Assembly (NCBI GenBank): GCA_000437515.1
Contig: FR898450.1
Coordinates: 20,544-30,106 of the forward strand
From: Acidiphilium sp. CAG:727
GTDB taxonomy: Bacteria > Bacillota > Clostridia > Christensenellales > Borkfalkiaceae
Direction: 5' to 3'
Length of the DNA: 9,563 nt
A model generated the notes under the pieces. It was not told where the DNA came from. It searched no databases and saw only the letters and a list, made by a program, of their open reading frames with translations. Positions 1 to 7,581 of this stretch are shown here, piece after piece. Numbering within the stretch: the first letter of the stretch is position 1; the number at the start of each line of letters is the position of its first letter. A program made the position numbers and the translations under genes.

Positions 1-613
1 CCGCCCCCGTCGGCATCAGGCGATACTTCCGCTTCGCGGAAAACCGCTCAACGCCGAAAAAAAGCGTATAGAAGAAGTTTTGAAAAACGAAGAAATCCGT
101 ACCATAATAAGCGCGCTCGGCACGGGCATAGGGGCTGACTTCAATATCGCGAATCTCAATTACGATAAAGTAATTATTCTTTCCGACGCCGATCAGGACG
201 GCGCGCACATAAGGGCGATACTTCTGACTTTCTTCTTCCGCTATATGAAAGAGTTGGTACAGGAAGGACACGTTTATATCGGTATGCCGCCGCTTTATAA
301 AGTTTATAAAAAAGACGTTATCGAATACGCTTACGACGATAACGAACTTCAAAAGGCAATCGACAAAGTCGGCAGAGGCTATCAATTGCAGCGTTATAAA
401 GGTCTGGGCGAAATGAATCCGGAACAACTTTGGGACACCACTATGGATCCTAAAAAGCGTATGCTGATGCAGGTTACCATAGAAGACGCCGCCGAAGCCG
501 AAAAACTTATAACCACGCTCATGGGCGACGACATCGACAGCCGTAAGGCGTATATATCGGAGCACGCCGATTTCAATAAAGAAGACACCTTCATCGATAG
601 GGTAAACGTATAA
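1..613 (+). CDS. parE: DNA topoisomerase IV subunit B, C-terminal part (5' end outside window)
   Basis: This is the ATPase/TOPRIM subunit of the type IIA topoisomerase that decatenates and relaxes DNA; it works as a ParC2ParE2 tetramer. The reading frame is already open at the window edge and begins inside the TOPRIM domain with the family signature QAILPLRGKPLN. The TTG at 80 is an internal leucine codon, not a start. The Mg-binding DxDxD motif is seen as SDADQDGAHIR, with Asp codons at 185, 191 and 197. It is followed by LLTFFFRYM and by the conserved C-terminal signature QRYKGLGEMNPEQLWDTTM. The large insert of Gram-negative GyrB is absent. GyrB and ParE are hard to separate by eye. I call ParE because of the DADQDG form of the motif and because a ParC-type A subunit follows 15 bp later. 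The N-terminal GHKL ATPase and the catalytic TOPRIM Glu lie outside the window. Confidence 0.92.
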   Translation, partial: RPRRHQAILPLRGKPLNAEKKRIEEVLKNEEIRTIISALGTGIGADFNIANLNYDKVIILSDADQDGAHIRAILLTFFFRYMKELVQEGHVYIGMPPLYKVYKKDVIEYAYDDNELQKAIDKVGRGYQLQRYKGLGEMNPEQLWDTTMDPKKRMLMQVTIEDAAEAEKLITTLMGDDIDSRKAYISEHADFNKEDTFIDRVNV

Positions 614-628
614 CGGAGGGCAGAGAAA

Positions 629-3058
629 ATGGAAGATAAAAACAATATAATCACAAGCCCGTTGGAGGACGTGTTACATAACTCGATGATACCGTACGCC
701 GAGTACGTTATTCTGGACAGAGCGCTTCCGAGAGTAGAAGACGGATTAAAACCCGTACAAAGACGTATACTTTACTCGATGTACGAGCAGGCAATGTTCC
801 CCGATAAGGGCTATAAAAAGTCCGCAAGGGTAGTCGGCGACTGTCTGGCGAAATACCACCCGCACGGCGACACTTCGGTTTACGACGCAATGGTAAGGCT
901 CGCGCAGCCATTCAATATGCGTATGACGCTCGTAGACGGACACGGTAACTTCGGCTCGGTCGACGGCGACAGCGCGGCGGCGATGAGGTACACGGAAGTA
1001 AAACTTCAGCCGCTCGCCCTCGAACTGTTGGACGGTATCGATAAAGATACTGTAGACTGGTCGCTTAACTTCGACGATTCTCTTAAAGAGCCCGATACTT
1101 TGCCGGGGCGTTTCCCGAACCTGCTCGTAAACGGGGCGACGGGTATAGCGGTCGGTCTTGCGACGAATATACCCACTCATAACTTAGCCGAAACGATCGA
1201 CGGCGTAGTCGCTTATCTTGACAATCCGAAGATCACGCTCGACGAAATGATGAAGATTATTCCCGGACCCGATTTTCCGACGGGCGGATACATAGTTGCG
1301 GGCGAAGAACTCAGAAACGCCTACGCTACGGGTAAGGGGAAAATTCAACTCCGCGCAAGAATCAACGTGGAAGATGCCGACAACGGCAAAAAAAATATAG
1401 TAATAACCGAAATACCCTATCAGGTAAATAAGGCTCAACTTCTGCGTAAGATAGCCGATTTGCAGGAAGAAAACAAAGACGCGCTCGGCGGAATAGCCGC
1501 TATCGCGGACGAATCGGACAGATCGGGTATGCGCGCCGTCATAAAACTAAAAAAGGACGCAGACCCCGCTCAGATTATCAAATTCCTGCTTAAGTACACT
1601 CAACTGCAGTGCTCGTTCGGCATAAACATGGTCGCGATCGCCGACGGCAAACCCAAACTTATGGGCTTGCTTGAAATGATCGGCTACTACGTAGACTATC
1701 AGATTAAAGTCGTGCTTCGCAGAACGAAATACGACCTCAATAAAGCCAAAGAACGCGCCCATATTTTAGAGGGCTTGATAATTGCGGTAAACAATATCGA
1801 CGAAGTTATAAGAATAATCAAAACTTCTCCCGATACGCCTACCGCCAAGCAAAACCTTAAAAACGCGTTTTCGCTTTCGGATAAACAGGCGCAGGCTATT
1901 CTCGATTTAAGACTTGCGAGAATCACCAAACTCGAGGTTTTCAACTTAAAAGACGAACTCGACGCGCTTCATAAACTCATCGCGGAATTGCAGGCGATAG
2001 TAGACAGCAAAAAATTGCAGAAGTCTATCGTTAAAAAAGAAATTCTCGTTATCAAAAAGAAGTATCGCGATGAGCGTAAAACCGAAATCGTTTCGGTCGA
2101 AGACGATATATCTTTCACAGCCAAAGCCGCAAGCAAGAATAATGAAACCTATATCGTAGGCGTAAATTACAACGGCGCGGTAAGAAAAGTCAAAATGTCG
2201 TCGTATAAACGTTCGGCTGCAAGTTTAACGCCGAAAAAATCCGAACTCATGCGCTTTAAGGTCGAAGCCGACGACGATACGCTTATTTATACCTTTACCG
2301 ATAAAGGTAATTGCTATCGCATCGACGCCGAAAGCATTCCCGACGGCGGCGGGTCTTCGGGCGGCGTAAAATTCGACACTCTCGCAAAAGACATTTTAGC
2401 GAAAGAAGTTCCCGTGGCGATGTTCGCCGTTCGCGGTACGGACGTTCCGCAGGGCAGACTTTACTTCTTTACGAAGCAGGGCGTGGTAAAACTCACTCCG
2501 TGGGCGGAATACGCGGTTGCGAAGAGTTCTTTCGTCGCCATGAAACTCAAAGACGGCGACGCCGTTTTAGACGTTCAGCAAGAAATTCCGAACGCAGACT
2601 TTATGTTCGTAACCAAAACGGGTATGGGGCTTAACTGTTCCGATACGTTCAGCGAATATAAACGCATGTCGGGCGGCATACAGGGTATGGACCTCTACGA
2701 CGACGATGAAGTCGTTCAGGTAACGCAGATAGATAAAGACAAAGATTACGACCTCGTGGTTGCGACTGGGCTCGGCACTTTCAAGCGAGTATACCTTTCC
2801 ACGGTCAATAAACTTCCGAGAAACAGAAAGGGCGTGAAGATAGCCGACGTCGGCGAAGACAGACTTCTTCTCGGCGAGCCCGTACTCAAAGGCGAAAAGA
2901 TTTATCTTCTCATCGAAGATACCGACGGCAACACCCTTTACGCCGATTCTTCGCAGTTTGCGATAGAAAGCAGAACGACCAAAGGCAAACCCGTCGCGGC
3001 GCTCGGTATATTCGCCGCGAAAGGGGTGTGTTCCTTTCGCCTCAACGACAAAAAGTAA
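629..3058 (+). CDS. parC: DNA topoisomerase IV subunit A
   Basis: This is the DNA breakage-reunion subunit, 809 aa, a normal length for the family. The winged-helix/tower core covers about residues 1-490. It contains DRALPRVEDGLKPVQRRILY near 30-49, the quinolone-determining HPHGDTSVYD (77-86) and the catalytic tyrosine in AAAMRYTE (Tyr121). Pro-Gly-Arg-Phe-Pro-Asn-Leu-Leu-Val-Asn-Gly follows the NFDDSLKEP segment. A lysine-rich coiled tower segment lies at about 434-489, and a beta-propeller C-terminal domain covers about 495-800. No GyrA-box (QRRGG[KR]G) is visible in the propeller, which favours ParC over GyrA. The residue matching E. coli GyrA Ser83 is Thr82, and Asp86 is kept. The start is set by GGAGGG at 615-620, 8 nt before the ATG. 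The gene is in operon with parE. The short run of A just before the stop borders an out-of-frame coding-like ORF, described separately. Confidence 0.95.
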   Translation: MEDKNNIITSPLEDVLHNSMIPYAEYVILDRALPRVEDGLKPVQRRILYSMYEQAMFPDKGYKKSARVVGDCLAKYHPHGDTSVYDAMVRLAQPFNMRMTLVDGHGNFGSVDGDSAAAMRYTEVKLQPLALELLDGIDKDTVDWSLNFDDSLKEPDTLPGRFPNLLVNGATGIAVGLATNIPTHNLAETIDGVVAYLDNPKITLDEMMKIIPGPDFPTGGYIVAGEELRNAYATGKGKIQLRARINVEDADNGKKNIVITEIPYQVNKAQLLRKIADLQEENKDALGGIAAIADESDRSGMRAVIKLKKDADPAQIIKFLLKYTQLQCSFGINMVAIADGKPKLMGLLEMIGYYVDYQIKVVLRRTKYDLNKAKERAHILEGLIIAVNNIDEVIRIIKTSPDTPTAKQNLKNAFSLSDKQAQAILDLRLARITKLEVFNLKDELDALHKLIAELQAIVDSKKLQKSIVKKEILVIKKKYRDERKTEIVSVEDDISFTAKAASKNNETYIVGVNYNGAVRKVKMSSYKRSAASLTPKKSELMRFKVEADDDTLIYTFTDKGNCYRIDAESIPDGGGSSGGVKFDTLAKDILAKEVPVAMFAVRGTDVPQGRLYFFTKQGVVKLTPWAEYAVAKSSFVAMKLKDGDAVLDVQQEIPNADFMFVTKTGMGLNCSDTFSEYKRMSGGIQGMDLYDDDEVVQVTQIDKDKDYDLVVATGLGTFKRVYLSTVNKLPRNRKGVKIADVGEDRLLLGEPVLKGEKIYLLIEDTDGNTLYADSSQFAIESRTTKGKPVAALGIFAAKGVCSFRLNDKK

Positions 3059-3557
3059 CGCTTCGGTTTTCGTCGCTCCGGCAAACGCATACGGCGAACA
3101 GCCGAAAACCGCAGCGGTAAAACGGAAAGAAGAAAAACCGTCAGACCCATTTGAGAAAATAAAGACGGAATGCGAAAAAATCGTAAACGAGATCGGCGAG
3201 TCGGTTTCGGAAGCATACTTAAACGTATCGAAGGTTACGAACGTCGGTAATTCTTCGTCGATATTCGTCGCGGACTATAACGCGTTTTTGCGTAAAGGTT
3301 TGTCTACGATATCGAACGGCGAAGAAAAAGCCGAAGAATTTGCCGTGAACCTTGCCGGCGGCGTCGTCGCCGGCGACGGAGTACCCGTCAGCGTAAAACT
3401 TCTGGCAGTCGCGGATAAAAAATTCGGAGGCGACCTTCTGAACGAAGTCGCCGCAAAAACCGAAGAGTTATTCACGCTATTTTCGTCCGCCTTGCGTACG
3501 ATCGGCAAATATCCCGCAGATTATTCGGCTATTCTCGCCCTATTAAAATCTTTGTAA
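3057..3557 (+). CDS. startless ORF after parC: frameshifted parC extension or 5'-truncated gene
   Basis: I do not recognise this protein. The frame has no stop from 2967 to the TAA at 3555-3557, and from about 3057 it looks genuinely coding, with the same Glu/Lys/Ala/Val-rich codon use as its neighbours. It would give about 166 aa: a short Ala/Val stretch (ASVFVAPANAYGEQ), a charged Lys/Glu linker (about 15-30), then an alpha-helical-looking body starting at DPFEKIKTECEKIV. There is only one cysteine. No ATG, GTG or TTG occurs in this frame from 2967 until a TTG at 3288, which has no ribosome binding site and sits in mid-domain. The codons upstream of 3057 overlap parC and look out of frame (Arg/Ser-rich). 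A one-base change in the five-A run at 3050-3054 would fuse this ORF to the ParC C-terminus. Options are a C-terminal ParC extension broken by a frameshift or sequencing error, programmed +1 frameshifting, or a decayed independent gene. Confidence 0.5.
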   Translation, partial: NASVFVAPANAYGEQPKTAAVKRKEEKPSDPFEKIKTECEKIVNEIGESVSEAYLNVSKVTNVGNSSSIFVADYNAFLRKGLSTISNGEEKAEEFAVNLAGGVVAGDGVPVSVKLLAVADKKFGGDLLNEVAAKTEELFTLFSSALRTIGKYPADYSAILALLKSL

Positions 3558-3576
3558 TAACGAAGGGGAAGTACGT

Positions 3577-3666
3577 CCTCATTCATAGGCGTAGCCGAAG
3601 CCCCGGGCAGGTCGTATCCTCTTCGTCGCGCCACCTCTCTCGCTTCAACGGGAGAGCATACTCCCG
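3577..3666. repeat. intergenic palindromic element, possibly a degraded dispersed repeat
   Basis: The 166-bp gap 3558-3723 has no ORF of note but contains hairpin-forming sequence. CTCTC (3637-3641) can pair with GAGAG (3652-3656). CGGGAG (3649-3654) can pair perfectly with CTCCCG (3661-3666) around a 6-nt loop. The two stems share 3652-3654, so they exclude each other. The layout CCTCATTC (from 3577), then GCCACCTCTCTC, then CAACGGGAGAG recalls the CCTCAT...GCCACCT...GGGAGA intergenic repeats that I remember as common in many Clostridia genomes. This is recall, not a search. A T5 run (3676-3680) lies 9 nt after the second stem, too far for a convincing terminator. Confidence 0.32.
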
Positions 3667-3723
3667 AAAGAGCGGTTTTTCGCGGAGTATATTACAATAA
3701 ATATCGGATCGGACGATAAAACC

Positions 3724-4521
3724 ATGAACGAAAGTTTATCTTCAACCTTAAAAAACGTAAAATATTTTCTGCTCGATATGGACGGAACGGTTTATCTCGG
3801 CGATAAACTTATCGGCGATACGGATAAGACGCTCGACGTCGTCAGAAGCGCGGGCAAAAAAATAATTTATCTTACGAATAATTCGTCTAAAAACGCGGAA
3901 GAGTACGTCGAAAAACTCAGACGACTTAATCTTTTCCGCGAGGAAGACGAAGTGTATACGTCGGGTATGGCGGCGGCGGAATTTCTTGCCAGAGAGAGAA
4001 AGGGTAAAACCGTCAATCTGTTGGGGGTAGATACTCTCAAAGCGGATTTTGAGAAAAAAGGCATAGTTTTAACCGATAAAAATCCCGAAATCTGCGTGCT
4101 GGCATACGATACCGAACTTACGTACAAAAAACTATGTTCGTTTACGGACGGACTTTTCGGCGGCGCGGAGTATATAGCGACGCACCCCGATACCGTATGC
4201 CCCGCTTCGCCGTATTTTTTGCCCGACGCGGGCTCGTTTATCTCTATGATCCGTACTGCCGTCGGACGGGAACCGAGTATAGTCGTAGGTAAACCCGAAA
4301 CGGGTATGGGGGTAGAATTAAAATCACGGTATAATGCGATTAACGATGATTTTTTAATGGTCGGGGACAGATTGTATACCGATATTGCGTTCGGTGTCAA
4401 TTGCGGTTTTCACTCGCTTTTAGTGCTTAGCGGAGAGAGTACTTTGCAAGACGAAAAGAAAGCGGATAAGAAACCCGAATTTATTTTGGAAGATTTGAAT
4501 GAAATCACATCTTATTTATAA
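3724..4521 (+). CDS. HAD-IIA family sugar/polyol-phosphate phosphatase (NagD/PGP-like)
   Basis: This is a cytoplasmic Mg-dependent phosphatase of the haloacid dehalogenase superfamily, 265 aa, a normal length for HAD-IIA. Motif I is LLDMDGTVYLG, with nucleophile Asp18 and acid/base Asp20. Motif II is LTNNSS (Thr51). A C2-type cap covers about 75-185. Motif III Lys190 lies in VVGKPETGMG, and motif IV is MVGDRLYTDI (Asp215, Asp220). The substrate cannot be read from sequence: the subfamily includes phosphoglycolate, glycerol-3-phosphate, p-nitrophenyl phosphate and nucleotide phosphatases. Only 17 bp separate it from the GlpA-like gene downstream, which suggests co-transcription and makes a glycerol-3-phosphate-like substrate an attractive inference. 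The ATG at 3724 lies just ahead of motif I; no strong Shine-Dalgarno precedes it, only GGA-containing sequence at 3706-3713. Confidence 0.92.
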   Translation: MNESLSSTLKNVKYFLLDMDGTVYLGDKLIGDTDKTLDVVRSAGKKIIYLTNNSSKNAEEYVEKLRRLNLFREEDEVYTSGMAAAEFLARERKGKTVNLLGVDTLKADFEKKGIVLTDKNPEICVLAYDTELTYKKLCSFTDGLFGGAEYIATHPDTVCPASPYFLPDAGSFISMIRTAVGREPSIVVGKPETGMGVELKSRYNAINDDFLMVGDRLYTDIAFGVNCGFHSLLVLSGESTLQDEKKADKKPEFILEDLNEITSYL

Positions 4522-4538
4522 GGGGAACGATATTTAAT

Positions 4539-5978
4539 ATGGCAATTTTCGACGTAGCCGTAATCGGCGGAGGAGTGATAGGCGCGTTCGTACTTCGCAA
4601 TCTCGCAAGATATAAAGTCGACGCCGTAATGCTCGAAAAAGAAAGCGACGTCTGTATGGGGCAAAGCAAAGCCAACAGCGGAATAGTGCATGCGGGTTTC
4701 GACGCGAAAGAGGGGACGCTTAAAGCAAAATTCAACGTGGAAGGCGCGGCTATGATGCCGGCGGTTGCCAGCGAACTCGGCGTTAAATATAAAAACGACG
4801 GCTCGCTCGTCGTTGCCTTTTCGGACGAAGATCTGAAGACTCTCGAATCTCTTAAAAAACGCGGCGAAAAGAACGGCGTCGATCGCCTTGAAATCATTTC
4901 CGCCGAAGAACTCAAAAAAGCAGAACCCAACGTTTCGGATAACGCCAAAGGCGCTCTTTACGCCAAAGGGGGCGGCATAATCTGTCCTTACGAACTCACG
5001 ATAGCCGCCATAGGCAACGCTATGGATAACGGCGCGAAACTCGTAAGAAATTTCGAAGTCATAAAAATTTATAAAAACGCCGAAGAAAACTGCTATGAAA
5101 TCTACTCCCGAGAGGGCAACGAAATTAAGGCGAAAGTCGTAGTCAACTGCGCGGGGCTTCAAAGCGGAAAAATCGCCGCTTTGACGGGCGACGATCTGCC
5201 GGTACACGGCAGACGCGGCGAATATATTTTGCTTGATAAAAAAGACTGCGGTTTCGTAAAGCATACGCTTTTCTTCACTCCCACGGAAAAAGGTAAGGGC
5301 ATACTCGTTTCGCCTACCGTAGACGGAAATATATTGCTCGGACCGACCGCGGAAGAAATACCCGACGGCGATACTTCGACTACTCGCGACGGACTTGATA
5401 AGATAATCGTAAAGGCGAACGAAATGTGTAAAAAAGTTCCGTTCGGCGACTCTATTACGTCTTTTGCGGGTGTAAGGGCGTACAGTAACCGCCACGATTT
5501 CGTGATTGAAGAGAGCAGGAATTGTAAAGGTGTGTTCCATCTTGCGGGCATCGAATCGCCGGGGCTTACTTCCGCGCCCGCGATAGGCAAATACGTCGTC
5601 GAAGAACTCATATCGAAGAGAATAAAACTCAGACGGAGTTACAACTATAACCCGACGAGAGAACCGGATTATTTCTTCAAAAATCTTTCGGTGGAAGAGC
5701 AGAACGAACTGATCGCAAAAGACCCGTCGTACGGGCGGATCGTGTGCCGCTGCGAACGAATCACCGAGGGCGAAATAATAAGGGCTATAAAAGAAAATCC
5801 CAAAGCGACCACCGTCGATTCGGTCAAGAGAAGAACGAGGGCGGGCATGGGCAGGTGTCAGGGCGGCTTCTGTCAGCCGTCGGTGGCGGAGATAATCGCG
5901 AGAGAAACGGGAATTCCCATTGATGAAATCACCAAAAACGGCAAAGGTTCGGAGATTCTTTCGGGGGTAACGAAATGA
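4539..5978 (+). CDS. FAD-dependent oxidoreductase with C-terminal BFD [2Fe-2S] domain (GlpA-like)
   Basis: This 479-aa flavoprotein belongs to the DAO/LhgO-GlpA group, which oxidises 2-hydroxy acids or sn-glycerol 3-phosphate. The N-terminal FAD-binding Rossmann motif is VAVIGGGVIGAFV (Gly10-Gly15). SGIVHAGF follows at 47-54, VVNCAGLQSG at 201-210 and GIESPGLTSAPAIG at 337-350. The C-terminal domain is BFD-like: CRC (Cys403, Cys405) and CQGGFC (Cys440 to Cys445 with its preceding Arg) provide the four-cysteine pattern of a [2Fe-2S] site. AGGGGA (4521-4526) precedes the ATG at 12 nt spacing. The gene lies 17 bp after the HAD phosphatase and overlaps the next flavoprotein by 4 bp. The same order (GlpA-like, FAD/NAD(P) oxidoreductase, DUF1667) occurs next to glycerol kinase in clostridial glp operons as I recall them, so glycerol-3-phosphate dehydrogenase is the best guess. 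No glycerol kinase gene is present here. Confidence 0.94.
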   Translation: MAIFDVAVIGGGVIGAFVLRNLARYKVDAVMLEKESDVCMGQSKANSGIVHAGFDAKEGTLKAKFNVEGAAMMPAVASELGVKYKNDGSLVVAFSDEDLKTLESLKKRGEKNGVDRLEIISAEELKKAEPNVSDNAKGALYAKGGGIICPYELTIAAIGNAMDNGAKLVRNFEVIKIYKNAEENCYEIYSREGNEIKAKVVVNCAGLQSGKIAALTGDDLPVHGRRGEYILLDKKDCGFVKHTLFFTPTEKGKGILVSPTVDGNILLGPTAEEIPDGDTSTTRDGLDKIIVKANEMCKKVPFGDSITSFAGVRAYSNRHDFVIEESRNCKGVFHLAGIESPGLTSAPAIGKYVVEELISKRIKLRRSYNYNPTREPDYFFKNLSVEEQNELIAKDPSYGRIVCRCERITEGEIIRAIKENPKATTVDSVKRRTRAGMGRCQGGFCQPSVAEIIARETGIPIDEITKNGKGSEILSGVTK

Positions 5979-7228
5979 AAAATTACGATGTGGTGATTAT
6001 CGGCGGAGGTCCCGCCGGGCTTGCGGCAGCCGTCGCCGCTTACGACGCGGGCGTTAAAAGCGTGGCGATATTCGAACGCGAAAACAAGACGGGCGGAATA
6101 CTCAATCAATGTATTCATAACGGATTCGGGCTTACCCGGTTCAAAGAGAGTTTGTCAGGCCCCGAATACGCCGCGAGATTTCAGACGGAAGTCAACGAGC
6201 GCGATATAGCCGTTTTTACCGAAACCACCGTATTGTCGCTCGGCAAAGATAAATCCGTTACGGCAATCAGTCCGACGGAAGGAGTATTTACGGTAAAGCC
6301 GAAAGCAGTCGTTCTCGCTACGGGTTGCAGAGAACGCAGTCGCGGCGCGCTCAATATAGCGGGCAGTCGCCCCGCAGGCATTTATTCGGCGGGTACCGCG
6401 CAGAAATACGCGAATATCAAAGGTTATCTCGTCGGCAAAAACGTGGTAATACTCGGTTCGGGCGACATAGGGCTTATTATGGCTCGTCGAATGACGCTCG
6501 AAGGGGCGAAAGTGCAGGCGGTATTCGAACTCATGCCGTATTCGAGCGGGCTTAAACGCAATATCGCGCAATGCCTCGACGATTTCGGAATCCCCCTTTA
6601 TTTAAGCCGTACGATAGTGGAAATCGAGGGGAAAGACAGGGTGAGCGGAGTTACCGTCGCAAGGGTTGACGAAAACAAAAAGCCGATTGCGGGCAGCGAA
6701 GAACACTTTGACTGCGATACGATATTATTTTCCGTCGGTCTTATTCCGGAAAACGAACTTGCCGAAGACGCCGAAATCGAACTTTCGCCGCGTACCAAAG
6801 GGGCGGTCGTATATCAGAATCGCGAAACGAGCCTTTCGGGCGTTTTCGCCTGCGGCAACGCTTTGCAGGTGCACGACCTGGTAGATTTCGTTTCCGACGA
6901 GGCGGAAATAGCCGGCAAATCGGCGGCGGAATACGTCTTAAACGGCGAAAGGCAAAAAGACGCCGTAGAAACGGCGAACGGCGATAAAATTACCTACGTT
7001 CTGCCCCAGAAAATCGATAAAAACCGCGACGAAGCGGTCAGACTCTTTTTCAGAGTGAACGGCGAATATAAAAATTGTTCGGTCGTCGTCAAAGACGGCG
7101 AAGCCGAGATTATGCGACTTAAAAAACGAGTGGTCGCGCCGGGCGAAATGGAAAAACTCGTTCTGCCGAATGCGAAAATAAAAGAACTGAAAGATAAAGT
7201 AATCGTATCTTTGGAGGCCGAAGCGTGA
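5975..7228 (+). CDS. NAD(P)/FAD-dependent oxidoreductase (pyridine nucleotide-disulfide reductase fold)
   Basis: This 417-aa protein has two Rossmann folds: GGGPAG (10-15) for FAD, and VVILGSGDIG (157-166) for the second dinucleotide. The hinge motif ATGCRER is at 115-121. A GD-type C-terminal FAD motif is seen as GVFACGNALQVHDLVD (289-304). A conserved-looking cysteine lies in ILNQCIHNGFG (Cys46). There is no CxxxxC redox pair of the classical disulfide reductases. It is the second subunit of the GlpA-like/DUF1667 module and probably passes electrons between the partner flavoprotein and a nicotinamide or other carrier; this role is inferred from family and context. The ATG overlaps the upstream TGA (ATGA), with a G5 run at 5963-5967 acting as ribosome binding site. 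The gene ends in a GTGA overlap with DUF1667. Confidence 0.94.
   Translation: MKNYDVVIIGGGPAGLAAAVAAYDAGVKSVAIFERENKTGGILNQCIHNGFGLTRFKESLSGPEYAARFQTEVNERDIAVFTETTVLSLGKDKSVTAISPTEGVFTVKPKAVVLATGCRERSRGALNIAGSRPAGIYSAGTAQKYANIKGYLVGKNVVILGSGDIGLIMARRMTLEGAKVQAVFELMPYSSGLKRNIAQCLDDFGIPLYLSRTIVEIEGKDRVSGVTVARVDENKKPIAGSEEHFDCDTILFSVGLIPENELAEDAEIELSPRTKGAVVYQNRETSLSGVFACGNALQVHDLVDFVSDEAEIAGKSAAEYVLNGERQKDAVETANGDKITYVLPQKIDKNRDEAVRLFFRVNGEYKNCSVVVKDGEAEIMRLKKRVVAPGEMEKLVLPNAKIKELKDKVIVSLEAEA
7213..7217 (+). promoter_or_regulatory. ribosome binding site that fixes the GTG start of the DUF1667 gene
   Basis: GGAGG lies inside the last codons of the upstream flavoprotein gene, 7 nt before the GTG at 7225. 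The spacing and strength support GTG as the real start. The start overlaps the upstream stop codon as GTGA, a typical translational-coupling arrangement. Confidence 0.8.
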
Positions 7229-7581
7229 TAACCAAAGAATTAACGTGCATAGAATGCCCTTTGGGGTGTCATATCGAGGTCGATCTCGAATACGATAATA
7301 AAGTGGCTGCGGTACGCGGCAACTCGTGTCCGAGGGGTAAGGCTTACGCCGAAAGCGAAGTCGTCTGCCCCGTCCGCGTGCTTACTTCGTCCGTAAGGGC
7401 GACCGACGGCACTATGGTGTGCGTCAAAACGGATAAGCCGATTAAAAAATCGGAAATCTTCGATATAATGAAAAGGATAAACCGTGCGACGTGTACGCTT
7501 CCGATAAAAATCGGCGACGTAATCGTCGAGAATATTGCGGACGGCGTAAATCTGGTCGCCACGGGTAATTTCGATAAATGA
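7225..7581 (+). CDS. DUF1667 family cysteine-rich metal-binding protein
   Basis: This 118-aa protein has five N-terminal cysteines: Cys8, Cys11 and Cys15 in CIECPLGC, Cys35 in NSCPRGKAY and Cys48 in VVCPVRVLT. The pattern suits an iron-sulfur cluster or zinc site and resembles the N-terminal cluster region of molybdopterin oxidoreductases. The C-terminal half contains VKTDKPIKKSEIFDIMKRI, matching the family's small basic domain. Length and layout are typical of DUF1667. It overlaps the flavoprotein upstream (GTGA) and the kinase downstream (ATGA), so its production is probably tied to both. The likely role, inferred from constant association with the two flavoproteins, is a small electron-transfer or assembly subunit of the GlpA-like complex. 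The family is not biochemically well defined. Confidence 0.94.
   Translation: MITKELTCIECPLGCHIEVDLEYDNKVAAVRGNSCPRGKAYAESEVVCPVRVLTSSVRATDGTMVCVKTDKPIKKSEIFDIMKRINRATCTLPIKIGDVIVENIADGVNLVATGNFDK

Noticed and set aside
2311..2634. + strand frame of 107 codons inside the parC propeller region
   Set aside because: Its translation is extremely Arg/Ser-rich and lies fully within intact parC, so it is an out-of-frame shadow.
3108..3118. Palindrome ACCGC-A-GCGGT after parC as a terminator
   Set aside because: A 1-nt loop cannot form a stable hairpin of this length, and A rather than T follows, so it is not an intrinsic terminator.
3288..3557. TTG at 3288 as the start of an 89-aa protein
   Set aside because: There is no ribosome binding site, and coding character clearly continues upstream of it in the same frame.
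3676..3698. Possible promoter for the phosphatase operon (TATATT or TACAAT as -10)
   Set aside because: No acceptable -35 box at 16-18 bp upstream of either hexamer; AT-rich hexamers alone are not enough.
4512..5540. Long open frame (342 codons) on the - strand opposite the GlpA-like gene
   Set aside because: The + strand product has clear FAD and BFD motifs. The - strand translation has no recognisable motif and is Phe/Arg/Tyr-rich, as expected of a codon-bias shadow.
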